64,000 bases of DNA, taken from Chloroflexota bacterium (GTDB lineage: Bacteria > Chloroflexota > Anaerolineae > Anaerolineales > Villigracilaceae). Every line of letters begins with the position of its first letter. Positions within the stretch are counted from its first letter, which is position 1. The stretch lies in NCBI GenBank assembly GCA_019873735.1, contig JAIOAQ010000007.1:1-64000 (forward strand), given 5' to 3'. The notes beneath the pieces were generated by a model. It saw nothing but the letters and a program-made list of their open reading frames with translations. It was not told where the DNA came from and made no database searches. A program made the position numbers and the translations under genes. Positions 27,218 to 36,485 of this stretch are shown here, piece by piece.

Positions 27218-28240
27218 ATGTCTGGAGGCTTGATGAGCGCATTACAAGATTTCTTCAACCGGCTGTTGGGCCGGGGGAAGACAGAGACGCCCGTTTCTCC
27301 GCCTGCACCGCCAGCCGACAGCCCAGATGAACCGGCGCAAATTGTTACGCTGAAGGTTTTGGCTCTCATTTACGATCCCATTCTGGATGCAGCCAGCGGC
27401 GAGAAACTCTCTCAACGTATGAACTGGAACCGTCCTGAAGACCTGGAGACGGCTTTTGCCTCTGAGTTGACAGAGGTCAGCGGCGGCATGGCACGGATTC
27501 AAATTGTGCAGCGCGTGGAGGTCAACGAGTTTCCAGAACTGATAGATGGCTTTCGTTATACGCCCGCCGCTTACCTGGATGTGCTGCGCGGCGTCACGCC
27601 GCCGCACAAACCGACCGACATTGACTATCAGAAAATCCTTTCCCGGCATAATATCCTCCAGCGTGTTGGCCGCGGGGAAATTGACGAGGTCTGGATTTTT
27701 GGCTTTCCGTATGCCGGCCTGTACGAATCTACCATGGGCGGGAAGGGCGCTTTCTGGTGCAATGCTCCCATCTTGAAAAACACCCAGACCTGCCCGCGTC
27801 GCTTTGTGATCATGGGTTTCAACTATGAACGTGGCGTTGGCGAGATGATGGAATCGTTTGGCCATCGCGCCGAATCGATCCTCGCCAAGACGTTTGAGTC
27901 CCTTTCGGGTGAGACCAATCTCTGGCTGCGTTTTGTGCGCTACGATAAGATAGCGCCCGGCAAAGCCGAAGTCGGCACAATCCACTTTGCGCCAAACAGT
28001 GAACGGGATTACGATTGGAACAACCCGCGCAAGGTCCTTTCTTTTTGCGATAACTGGTATGCCTTCCCCGATCTGAGCGGGCCAGGCCGGATGGTGAATG
28101 CCAGCGAGTGGGGCAACGGGGATATTCGCCTGCACCATCGCTGGTGGTTCAAGCACATTCCCCATGTGGCCGGACGCCAAAACGGCATTCACAACAACTG
28201 GTGGTGGTACATTATGGATGCCAACAACGTTGGAAAATAG
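27218..28240 (+). CDS. Conserved-looking protein of unknown function
   Basis: ORF with SD-like GGAGA before ATG 27218; motifs GEIDEVWIFGFPYAGLYESTMGGKGAFWCN, FVIMGFNYERGVGEMMESFGHRAESIL, HHRWWFKHIPHVAG. Confidence 0.7.
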   Translation: MSGGLMSALQDFFNRLLGRGKTETPVSPPAPPADSPDEPAQIVTLKVLALIYDPILDAASGEKLSQRMNWNRPEDLETAFASELTEVSGGMARIQIVQRVEVNEFPELIDGFRYTPAAYLDVLRGVTPPHKPTDIDYQKILSRHNILQRVGRGEIDEVWIFGFPYAGLYESTMGGKGAFWCNAPILKNTQTCPRRFVIMGFNYERGVGEMMESFGHRAESILAKTFESLSGETNLWLRFVRYDKIAPGKAEVGTIHFAPNSERDYDWNNPRKVLSFCDNWYAFPDLSGPGRMVNASEWGNGDIRLHHRWWFKHIPHVAGRQNGIHNNWWWYIMDANNVGK

Positions 28241-28250
28241 GACGTTTTTT

Positions 28251-28321
28251 GGTAACCACCTGCCCTCCCGCAGGTTTCAGGCGGTTCTAACCTGCGGGAG
28301 GGTTTAAGGGCAGGCAATGAC
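28251..28321 (+). repeat. Internally deleted MITE-like repeat, copy G
   Basis: GGTAACCACCTGCCCTCCCGCAGGTTTCAGGCGGTTCTAACCTGCGGGAGGGTTTAAGGGCAGGCAATGAC flanked by CGTTTTTT on both sides. Confidence 0.8.
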
Positions 28322-28329
28322 CGTTTTTT

Positions 28330-29079
28330 TTACCCTTCGGCCTTTTTCCAGACCTGATATAACCCCAATTTGCCGTTCTGCCCGTCGGAGTAGAACGTTT
28401 CAATCACGCTGAACCCGCTGGCGTTGGCGAGCGCCGAAAGTTCTGCCGCCTCGAAATAGTGAACATACCGTAGCCCCAGCCCGCCAGCCCGCCAATCGAG
28501 CAGATAGTCGCCGGGGTCAACTTCTTCCTCCGAGAGACCGATCAGACTCCAGGGATGAATGCGGGCGCGTAGTCTCTCGCTGTTGAGAAATTGCCAGTTG
28601 GACAGGAAAAAGCGTCCGCCGGGGCGCAGCCAACGGGCCACCTCGCGGCAGAAAGCCAGGCGTAAGTCTTCGCCCGGCAGGTGGTGAAGCACGGCAAACG
28701 CGGCGGCTGTATCGAAAAGCCCGTCCGGCAAAGGCAGGCAGCCAACGTTGCTGGCGGCTACCTCTCCCCAGTTTTGAGTCAGGTCGGCCTGGGCGAAGCG
28801 AAGGGGAAAACGCCTCGGGCCAGACCTTGCCGCCTCGAGCAGAGGCGGGCTAAAGTCCAGGCCCAGAACCGGCCCGCGGTGACCCAGACGGGCCAGTTCG
28901 CGTTCCAGGTTGCCGTTTCCGCAGCCTAAATCCAGCAGCGATTCGCTGCCGCTCAATTGGCCCAAAATCCGCCGCACACCCGCCTGGATGCGCCCGCGTG
29001 TGGCTGAGAAGTCTGCCCCAAACGTCTGGTAGAATTGACGGTTGAGTTCAATCAAGCGGTTGGCAACAACAGGTTTCAT
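28330..29079 (-). CDS. SAM-dependent class I methyltransferase
   Basis: SLLDLGCGNGNLERELARLGHRGPVLGLDFSPPLLEAAR. Confidence 0.9.
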   Translation of the reverse strand: MKPVVANRLIELNRQFYQTFGADFSATRGRIQAGVRRILGQLSGSESLLDLGCGNGNLERELARLGHRGPVLGLDFSPPLLEAARSGPRRFPLRFAQADLTQNWGEVAASNVGCLPLPDGLFDTAAAFAVLHHLPGEDLRLAFCREVARWLRPGGRFFLSNWQFLNSERLRARIHPWSLIGLSEEEVDPGDYLLDWRAGGLGLRYVHYFEAAELSALANASGFSVIETFYSDGQNGKLGLYQVWKKAEG

Positions 29080-29096
29080 CTGTCACATTATACGCT

Positions 29097-30719
29097 ATGG
29101 AAACCGAGCGACAGCGCCAGTGGCGCACCCGAAAAGCCCTGACTCTTGAAAAACTCGCCCTTGCCCGCCAGGTGTTGGATGAAATCCGGGATGGGGTGGA
29201 GGTCATGGCGGCTTTGCGCGCTCATCCCCTGCCCGATGGCGGTCTGCTGGGGAAATCGGCGCTGGTGGCGGCCTATCATGAGCGCGTGGCCGCCGGTGAG
29301 CCGCCAGACCCGTCCCTGCTGGAACGCTTGCGCCTGAAGCCGATACGCACGCTTTCGGGCGTGACAACCGTCACCGTGCTGACGAAACCCTATCCATGCC
29401 CCGGACAGTGCATTTTTTGCCCCGATGATGTGCGTATGCCGAAATCTTACCTGCCCGACGAACCCGGCGCCATGCGCGGGCTGGAGCATGACTTTGATCC
29501 CTATGCTCAGGTGGAGTCGCGCATTCAGGCCCTATCGGCTTTAGGACACCCAACCGATAAGATTGAACTTCTCATTCTGGGGGGGACTTTTAGCGCCTAC
29601 CGCCGCGATTATCAACGCTGGTTTGTGCGCCGCTGTTTTGAGGCACTGAATGGACTGCCTGCCGACGCAGACAGCGAGACAACCGAAGACACCTTGCCCG
29701 CTTTGCATTTTGCCAATGAAACGGCTCTGCACCGGAACGTTGGCCTGGTCGTCGAGACCCGGCCAGATGAAATCACCCCGGCAGAGATTCGCTGGCTGCG
29801 CGAGTTGGGCGTGACCAAAGTGCAGATGGGCGCGCAAAGCCTGGATGACAGAATCCTGATGCTGAACAAGCGCGGGCACACTGTGGCGCAACTTCGGCAG
29901 GCAGTTGCGCTCTTGCGGGCGGCGGGCTTCAAAATCGTCTTGCACTGGATGCCCAACCTGCTGGGCGCCACACTTGAGTCGGACCGGCAGGACTTTGCCC
30001 GCCTGTGGGATGACTTGTGTCCGGATGAAATCAAAATCTACCCAACACAATTGCTGGCCAATACAGAGTTGTTTGAACGTTGGCGGCTTGGTGAATATGC
30101 CCCCTATACCACAGCCGAGTTGATTGACCTGCTTGCCGAATTGAAACCGACGATCCCGCGTTATTGCCGCGTGAACCGCGTTGTGCGTGATATTCCCTCC
30201 ACCCACGTTGTGGAGGGGAATCGCCGCACCTCCCTGCGGCAGGATGTGCTGGCCGAGATCCGCCGGCGCGGCGCTGCCTGCCAGTGCATTCGCTGCCGCG
30301 AAGTGCGCAAGCGGTCGGTGGACTCATCTGCTTTGCTGCTGAAGGACATGGTTTACCAGGCGGGAGGCGCCGAAGAGCATTTCATCTCTTTTGACACGCC
30401 CGATGACAAATTGGCCGGTTTCATCCGCCTTTCCTTGCCCGGCCCAGAATCGCCCTCCACCGGACTGAGTGACTTGGAAGGGGCGGCCATCATCCGAGAA
30501 GTGCATGTCTATGGCCAGTCTTTGCCGGTGGGAGCCGAGCAAAACGGCGCAGCCCAGCACAGCGGACTGGGAACCCGCCTGTTAGCCGAGGCTGACCGGA
30601 TTGCCCGGAGGCGCGGTTTCCGCCGCATGGCGGTCATTGCCGCGGTAGGGACGCGCCGTTACTACCTGGAGCGCGGCTTCCAACGCGGCGAATTGTACCT
30701 GGTGAAGGATTTGGCCTGA
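29097..30719 (+). CDS. elp3: Elp3-type radical SAM/GNAT tRNA U34 modification enzyme
   Basis: TVLTKPYPCPGQCIFCPDDVRMPKSYLPDEPGAMRG, YPTQLLANTELFERW, C-terminal GNAT VYGQSLPVGA...GLGTRLLAEADRIAR. Confidence 0.93.
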   Translation: METERQRQWRTRKALTLEKLALARQVLDEIRDGVEVMAALRAHPLPDGGLLGKSALVAAYHERVAAGEPPDPSLLERLRLKPIRTLSGVTTVTVLTKPYPCPGQCIFCPDDVRMPKSYLPDEPGAMRGLEHDFDPYAQVESRIQALSALGHPTDKIELLILGGTFSAYRRDYQRWFVRRCFEALNGLPADADSETTEDTLPALHFANETALHRNVGLVVETRPDEITPAEIRWLRELGVTKVQMGAQSLDDRILMLNKRGHTVAQLRQAVALLRAAGFKIVLHWMPNLLGATLESDRQDFARLWDDLCPDEIKIYPTQLLANTELFERWRLGEYAPYTTAELIDLLAELKPTIPRYCRVNRVVRDIPSTHVVEGNRRTSLRQDVLAEIRRRGAACQCIRCREVRKRSVDSSALLLKDMVYQAGGAEEHFISFDTPDDKLAGFIRLSLPGPESPSTGLSDLEGAAIIREVHVYGQSLPVGAEQNGAAQHSGLGTRLLAEADRIARRRGFRRMAVIAAVGTRRYYLERGFQRGELYLVKDLA

Positions 30720-30789
30720 AGCGAGCGGTCTGTCCGCTTGTGACACAGCGCCCGCCGCGGCAACAGAACGGCGTTATCGGTGAGCACCT

Positions 30790-31419
30790 ATGACACATGA
30801 ACTCTACCCTGCTTCTGACTTCGACCGCTGGGCGGTCTCCTATGACCAGGATGTGCAGTCGGGCGACTTCCCCTTTGCGGGTTACCTGCAGGCTTTGGAT
30901 ACGGTGGTGAAACTTACCGAGTCTGCTCCCGCGATGCGCGTGCTTGATGTTGGCACCGGCACAGGCAATCTGGCGCTGAAATTTGCCGCCCTGGGCTGCC
31001 GCTTGTGGTGTACCGACTTTTCGTCCCTTATGCTTGAGCAAGCGCGCAGCAAATTGCCGCAGGCCCGCTTTGCTTTGCATGATTTGCGCCAGGAGGAATG
31101 GCCAGAAGGCTTTGACGTGAAATTTGACCGCATTGTCTCGGCCTACGTCTTCCATCATTTTGACCTGCAAGAGAAAATCCGCATTCTGCAAAACCTGACA
31201 AGGCGGCTCGTCTCGGACGGTCGGCTGGTGATTGCCGATATTGCCTTTCCCACACGGCAAGCGCTGGAAGAGACGCGTCAAAGGTTGGGTGATGCCTGGG
31301 AAGAGGAAGAATACTGGCTGGCTGACCAATCCCTGGCCGCATTGCGAAGAGCCGGTTTTTCTGCTTCCTTTATTCCCGTCTCATATTGTGCCGGGGTCTT
31401 TTGTATCTTGCAACATTAG
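30790..31419 (+). CDS. SAM-dependent methyltransferase (YrrT-like)
   Basis: MRVLDVGTGTGNLALKFAALGCRLWCTDFSSLML; FDRIVSAYVFHHF. Confidence 0.88.
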   Translation: MTHELYPASDFDRWAVSYDQDVQSGDFPFAGYLQALDTVVKLTESAPAMRVLDVGTGTGNLALKFAALGCRLWCTDFSSLMLEQARSKLPQARFALHDLRQEEWPEGFDVKFDRIVSAYVFHHFDLQEKIRILQNLTRRLVSDGRLVIADIAFPTRQALEETRQRLGDAWEEEEYWLADQSLAALRRAGFSASFIPVSYCAGVFCILQH

Positions 31420-31436
31420 GGAGTTGAATTGACCGT

Positions 31437-31877
31437 ATGTCTGTCTATCGTTTTTTCCATCCCATCGAAATACGCTATGCAGACCTTGACCCCCAGGGGC
31501 ATGTCAATAACGCCAAATACCTGACTTACTTTGAACAGGCGCGTTTGGCTTACCTCATTCATCTTGGTCTGTTTCGTCCGGATCAATCTTTCCTTGAAAT
31601 TGGCGTTATCCTGGCCGAGGTGCGCGTGACGTTTAAAGCCCCCACCCATTTTGGCCAGCGTGTCCAGATTGGCGTGCGGACAACGCGGCTCGGCAACAAG
31701 AGCATGGAAATGGAATGCGCGCTGCTTGACTGCGAAGACGGCCGCCTTTTGGCTGTTGGCACGACAGTGCTGGTGGCGTATAATTACCTTGCCGGGCATA
31801 GCATCCCTTTGCCGGAGGCCTGGCGAACGGCCATAACAAATTTTGAGGCTGAAGAAAATGACCCTTCCCCCCCTTGA
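31437..31877 (+). CDS. Acyl-CoA thioesterase (4HBT hotdog family)
   Basis: FHPIEIRYADLDPQGHVNNAKYLTYFEQAR. Confidence 0.92.
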   Translation: MSVYRFFHPIEIRYADLDPQGHVNNAKYLTYFEQARLAYLIHLGLFRPDQSFLEIGVILAEVRVTFKAPTHFGQRVQIGVRTTRLGNKSMEMECALLDCEDGRLLAVGTTVLVAYNYLAGHSIPLPEAWRTAITNFEAEENDPSPP

Positions 31878-32904
31878 TGAAGCCTACCTGCTCAATTTTT
31901 TGGTTGAGTTGCTCAATACCCCATCTCCTACCGGTTTCACCGACGCCGCCATTGCCCTGTGTGAACAAAGGCTGGCGGCTTTTTCCGGCCTTGTGCTGAA
32001 GCGCACCCGTAAGGGCGCCCTGTTGGCGGTTTGGACGGGCGAACGTCAGGATGCGCCACGCGCCATTACTGCCCATGTGGATACCCTCGGTGCGATGGTC
32101 AAGGAAATCAAGGCCGATGGCCGCCTGAAATTAACCCAGATCGGTTCCTATGCCTGGAACTCTATCGAGGGCGAGGGCTGTACGGTCTTCCCCCGCCAGG
32201 GCAAACCGGTACGCGGTTCGATTCTGCTGACCAAAGCCTCCTCCCATGTGTACGGTCAAGAGACCGGCAAAAGCGAACGCGATGGCGATACACTGGAAGT
32301 GCGGCTGGATGCAAAGGTATTCTTTGCCGATGAGGTGCGCGACCTGGGGCTGGAAGTGGGCGATTTTGTGGCCTTTGACCCGCGCGTGACAGTGGAGAAT
32401 GGCTTTGTGCGTTCACGTCACCTTGACGACAAGGCCGGCGTCGCGGCCATTCTGGCGGCTGTCAAAGCCATGAGCGAAAACGGCCTCAAGCCCAGGCAGA
32501 CCACCTATATCCTGCTTTCTAACCACGAGGAAGTCGGGCACGGAGCCGCCGGTATTCCGGCCGAGGTGCATGAGGTCCTGGCAGTGGACATGGCCGCCGT
32601 TGGAGATGGGCAGGAATCGGATGAATACCATGCCACCCTGTGTGTCAAAGACTCCAGCGGTCCCTACGACCATCACCTCTCCAACCGGCTGCGCAGCCTG
32701 GCCGAAGAGAACGGCATTCCTTACAAAGTGGATATCTATCCCTATTACAGTTCAGACGCGCAGGCGTACTGGCGGCAGGGCGGGGATGCCGCCGTGGCGC
32801 TCATTGGCCCTGGCGTGGATGCCTCACACAACTACGAACGCACCCACCTTGAGGCGCTGCGTGCTACTGCCCAGTGGATTATGGCCTATTTGTTGGGTGA
32901 TTGA
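31858..32904 (+). CDS. M42-family metallopeptidase
   Basis: ITAHVDTLGAMV, RHLDDKAGVAAI, LLSNHEEVGHGA, GPGVDASHNYERTH. Confidence 0.92.
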   Translation: MTLPPLDEAYLLNFLVELLNTPSPTGFTDAAIALCEQRLAAFSGLVLKRTRKGALLAVWTGERQDAPRAITAHVDTLGAMVKEIKADGRLKLTQIGSYAWNSIEGEGCTVFPRQGKPVRGSILLTKASSHVYGQETGKSERDGDTLEVRLDAKVFFADEVRDLGLEVGDFVAFDPRVTVENGFVRSRHLDDKAGVAAILAAVKAMSENGLKPRQTTYILLSNHEEVGHGAAGIPAEVHEVLAVDMAAVGDGQESDEYHATLCVKDSSGPYDHHLSNRLRSLAEENGIPYKVDIYPYYSSDAQAYWRQGGDAAVALIGPGVDASHNYERTHLEALRATAQWIMAYLLGD

Positions 32905-32980
32905 AGGGAAATGTTCAGCGGTTGTGTGGTATGATTTGAATAACCCCACATTATTTTGTTGAGATTCTGCTGAGAGGTTT

Positions 32981-33343
32981 ATGGATAATCGCATTACCAT
33001 CATTGAAGGCCCACCGCCTGTTTTTGAGGCCATTGAAGATGGCTGGGCGCTTGGCTTGAATGAAAGCCCAAGCATTTTTGTGCCGGCTCTAACGCGTCTG
33101 CGGACTTTTAACGGCCCTCAGTTGGTAGAGCGCTGCTATCGCGCCTGGCATACAGGCACCGGCATTCATTTGCATTATCGTGATGAAATTGGCCTGGAGC
33201 AAAAGGCTCCCATCCTGGCTGCTCGCAGCGTCAAAACAGAAGAGGGAGATGTTTTGCTGCTCTGGGTGTATTTCGATGCCGAAAAGGCCGAACTGGAATT
33301 TGGGCCACAAGATGACGAGGGCGCCGAAAGCGGCGGAGAGTGA
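32981..33343 (+). CDS. Hypothetical protein
   Basis: Intact 120-aa ORF between annotated genes, followed by a terminator. Confidence 0.6.
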   Translation: MDNRITIIEGPPPVFEAIEDGWALGLNESPSIFVPALTRLRTFNGPQLVERCYRAWHTGTGIHLHYRDEIGLEQKAPILAARSVKTEEGDVLLLWVYFDAEKAELEFGPQDDEGAESGGE

Positions 33344-33348
33344 ACAGA

Positions 33349-33380
33349 ACTGAGGATGGGCGCACCCCATCCTCAGTTTT
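33349..33380 (+). terminator. Rho-independent terminator
   Basis: ACTGAGGATGGG-cgca-CCCATCCTCAGTTTTT. Confidence 0.8.
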
Positions 33381-33395
33381 TGGAGGCAGTATCAC

Positions 33396-34835
33396 GTGGA
33401 ATTTGAACCTGTCATCGGCCTGGAAGTACACGCCGAACTGCAAACCGAATCAAAAATGTTTTGCGCCTGCCCGGTGGTAGATTCTACCCAGGCGGCACCG
33501 AATACGACCGTCTGCCCGGTGTGCGCGGGCATGCCGGGCGCATTGCCGGTCCTCAACCAGAAGGCCGTTGCATATGGCTTACGCGTGGCGCTGGCGCTGG
33601 AATGTGAGGTCAACCGCATCAGCATTTTTGCCCGCAAAAACTACTTCTACCCCGATTTGCCCAAAGGTTATCAAATTTCGCAGTATGAACTGCCCCTGGC
33701 CGAACATGGCCATTTGCTTATCCAAACTTCAGAGGGGGAAGAACGTATTCGTATCCGCCGCGTTCACCTGGAAGAAGATACCGGCAAACTGACCCATGTC
33801 GAAGGCGGTTCCTTGCTGGACCTGAATCGGGCCGGCGTGCCCCTGCTCGAAATCGTCTCCGAGCCCGACCTCCGCTCTGTGGAGGCGGCTCGGGCTTATG
33901 GCGAGGCCCTGCGCGCGATCTTGCGTTATCTTGAAGTCAATTCCGGGGACATGGAAAAAGGCGTTATTCGTTTTGAGGCCAATGTTTCGGTGCGGCCTAA
34001 AGGCAGCCGGGAACTTGGCACGCGGGTTGAGATCAAAAACCTGAACAGTTTTCGCGCCCTGGAGCGGGCGGTCTCTTTTGAAATCGAGCGCCAGAGCAGA
34101 ATCCTGGCCGCCGGCGGCGTGATTGAGCAGGAGACTCTTGGTTGGGATGAGGCGCGTCAGGCCACGTATTCTCAGCGAAGCAAGGAAGATGCCCATGATT
34201 ACCGTTACTTCCCCGAACCAGACTTGCCGCCCCTGGTCATCGCGGATGAATGGGTGGAGCAGGTCCGCGCTGCCTTGCCCGAATTGCCGCGCCAGAAGTC
34301 CAGCCGTTTTATGCAGCAGTATGGTCTGAGTGCTTACGATGCGGCCTTGCTGACGGCGGAAAAAGAGGTCGCGCTTTACTTTGAGGCCGCGGTGCAGGCG
34401 CTGCCGGCCTCTGTTTCGCCAAAGATGCTGGTCAACTGGCTGACGGGAGATATGTTTGCGCTCCTGAACCAGTCGGGCGGCTTGAGCGGCCTGGGACGAA
34501 TCCCTCCTGCCAACCTGGCCGGGCTGGTAAAACTGGTAGCCGAGGACGAGATCAACGCCGCTACCGGCAAGGAAGTACTGGCCGAAATGTTTGCAGGCGG
34601 CCAATCGGCCGAGGAGATTGTGCAGCGGCGCGGCCTGCGTCAGGTTTCGGATTCCGCCCTGATTGCCGCGCTGGTACGTCAGGTGCTGGAAGAATGCCCG
34701 GCCGAGGTGGCCGCTTACCGGTCCGGAAAAGAAACGGTGATGAATTGGCTGTTTGGACAGGTGATGCGCCGGGCTGCAGGGAAAGCCAATCCGCAGGTGG
34801 TGCGCCGCGAATTGGAACGTCAGTTGAAGGTTTGA
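33396..34835 (+). CDS. gatB: Aspartyl/glutamyl-tRNA amidotransferase subunit B
   Basis: GTG start; [52 protein letters not shown]. Confidence 0.97.
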   Translation: MEFEPVIGLEVHAELQTESKMFCACPVVDSTQAAPNTTVCPVCAGMPGALPVLNQKAVAYGLRVALALECEVNRISIFARKNYFYPDLPKGYQISQYELPLAEHGHLLIQTSEGEERIRIRRVHLEEDTGKLTHVEGGSLLDLNRAGVPLLEIVSEPDLRSVEAARAYGEALRAILRYLEVNSGDMEKGVIRFEANVSVRPKGSRELGTRVEIKNLNSFRALERAVSFEIERQSRILAAGGVIEQETLGWDEARQATYSQRSKEDAHDYRYFPEPDLPPLVIADEWVEQVRAALPELPRQKSSRFMQQYGLSAYDAALLTAEKEVALYFEAAVQALPASVSPKMLVNWLTGDMFALLNQSGGLSGLGRIPPANLAGLVKLVAEDEINAATGKEVLAEMFAGGQSAEEIVQRRGLRQVSDSALIAALVRQVLEECPAEVAAYRSGKETVMNWLFGQVMRRAAGKANPQVVRRELERQLKV

Positions 34836-35040
34836 ACCTGCGCCGTCTGTCAGAAAATTTAAGTGACGACTTTCATCTTGACGAAGAGGCAAATAACGGG
34901 TAAATTACATGTGCAAAACTTCACAAGCAGGCGTTGATTTAGATGGTTGAATTTTGCGACATAATTATGGAATAGGGCGGGCGCCGAACCGAGGTGTCCG
35001 CTTATATTTTTGTACTCTATCTTGTTGTGAGGAGATAAAA

Positions 35041-36327
35041 ATGGCTGAAAAATTCAACGAATTTGAAATGGCGCAGAAGCAGTTTGATCATGTGGCAAAG
35101 ATGCTCAATCTTGACCCGCAGATTGCTGAAATCCTGCGCTGGCCGATGCGTGAATATCACTTCCGTATTCCGGTGCGCATGGACGATGGAACCATCAAGG
35201 TGTTTGAGGGTTTCCGTGTCCAGCACAATGATGCCCGCGGCCCCAACAAGGGCGGTATCCGTTTCCACCAGTCTGAGACCTTTGACATGGTGCGCGCCCT
35301 GGCCACCTGGATGACCTGGAAGTGCGCCGTTGCCGATATCCCCCTGGGCGGTGGAAAGGGCGGCGTCGTCGTTGATCCGGCCACGCTTTCGACGGGTGAG
35401 AAGGAACGTCTGTGCCGCGGCTGGGTGCAGGCGATGTGGAAGAACATCGGCCCGCGTCAGGACGTCCCGGCTCCGGATGTCGGCACAACGCCGCAGATGA
35501 TGGGCTGGATGATGGACGAGTACTCCAAACTGGTTGGCGAGTACACGCCGGGTGTATTCACCGGCAAGCCCCTGGGCGGCGGCGGTTCTGAAGGCCGCAC
35601 CGAGGCCACCGGCTATGGCGTCATCTACACGGTGCGCGAGGCCATGAAGCACCTTGGCATGGACCCCAAGAAATGTGTGGCTGCCATGCAGGGCTTCGGC
35701 AATGTGACCCAGTACGCTGCGATCGGTTTTGTCGAAATCCTGGGCGGTACGGTTGCCTGCGTCTCCTGCTGGGATCGCAACGACAAGTGCGCCTACACCT
35801 ACAGCAAGGAAGGCGGCATTGACCCGCGCTTCCTGATGACCATCACCGACCAATACGGCACCATTGACAAGGCCAAGGCCGAGGCTGCCGGTTACAAGGT
35901 TGAGGACGGCGACGCCTGGATCACCAAAGAAGCCGATGTCCTCATGCCGGGCGCTCTCTCCGGTACCGTCAATGCCGAAACCGTCAAGAAGATGTCCAAG
36001 CGCGTCAAGATTGTGGCCGAAGGCGCCAATGGCCCCTGCACCCCCGAAGCCGATGAATACTTCAAGGCCAATAACATCTTCGATATCCCCGACTTCCTGT
36101 GCAACGCTGGCGGCGTGACCTGCTCCTACTTCGAACAGGTTCAGAACGACATGAACTTCTACTGGTCGAAGGAAGAAGTGCTGGCCAAACTGGATGCCAA
36201 GATGACGGCCGCTTTCCACGCCGTGCTTGATATGGCGCTCAAGCAGAAAGTCTACATGCGCGACGCCGCTTACATGGTTGCCATTGACCGCGTGGTCAAG
36301 GCCATGCAGTTGCGCGGCTGGGTGTAA
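35041..36327 (+). CDS. Glu/Leu/Phe/Val dehydrogenase (glutamate dehydrogenase)
   Basis: VQHNDARGPNKGGIRFH, VADIPLGGGKGGVVVDP, QGFGNVTQYAA. Confidence 0.96.
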   Translation: MAEKFNEFEMAQKQFDHVAKMLNLDPQIAEILRWPMREYHFRIPVRMDDGTIKVFEGFRVQHNDARGPNKGGIRFHQSETFDMVRALATWMTWKCAVADIPLGGGKGGVVVDPATLSTGEKERLCRGWVQAMWKNIGPRQDVPAPDVGTTPQMMGWMMDEYSKLVGEYTPGVFTGKPLGGGGSEGRTEATGYGVIYTVREAMKHLGMDPKKCVAAMQGFGNVTQYAAIGFVEILGGTVACVSCWDRNDKCAYTYSKEGGIDPRFLMTITDQYGTIDKAKAEAAGYKVEDGDAWITKEADVLMPGALSGTVNAETVKKMSKRVKIVAEGANGPCTPEADEYFKANNIFDIPDFLCNAGGVTCSYFEQVQNDMNFYWSKEEVLAKLDAKMTAAFHAVLDMALKQKVYMRDAAYMVAIDRVVKAMQLRGWV

Positions 36328-36345
36328 TTCCATCCCCTGATTACC

Positions 36346-36380
36346 GAAACTCCCCTGTTTTGCCGCAGGGGAGTTTTTTT
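36346..36380 (+). terminator. Rho-independent terminator after GDH
   Basis: AAACTCCCCTGTTTTGCCGCAGGGGAGTTTTTTT. Confidence 0.88.
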
Positions 36381-36485
36381 ATCTTACCCTGACTCTCCTG
36401 TCCATCCTGTTCAAAAGGATAGGCAGTTGCATCTTCTGTGACAGGCTAGCCAATTCCCTTATATCTATGGTTAAATACCCTTTGT

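Noticed and set aside
33729-34892. 387-aa minus-strand ORF
   Set aside because: Antisense to gatB.
35017-36333. 438-aa minus-strand ORF
   Set aside because: Antisense to the unmistakable glutamate dehydrogenase.
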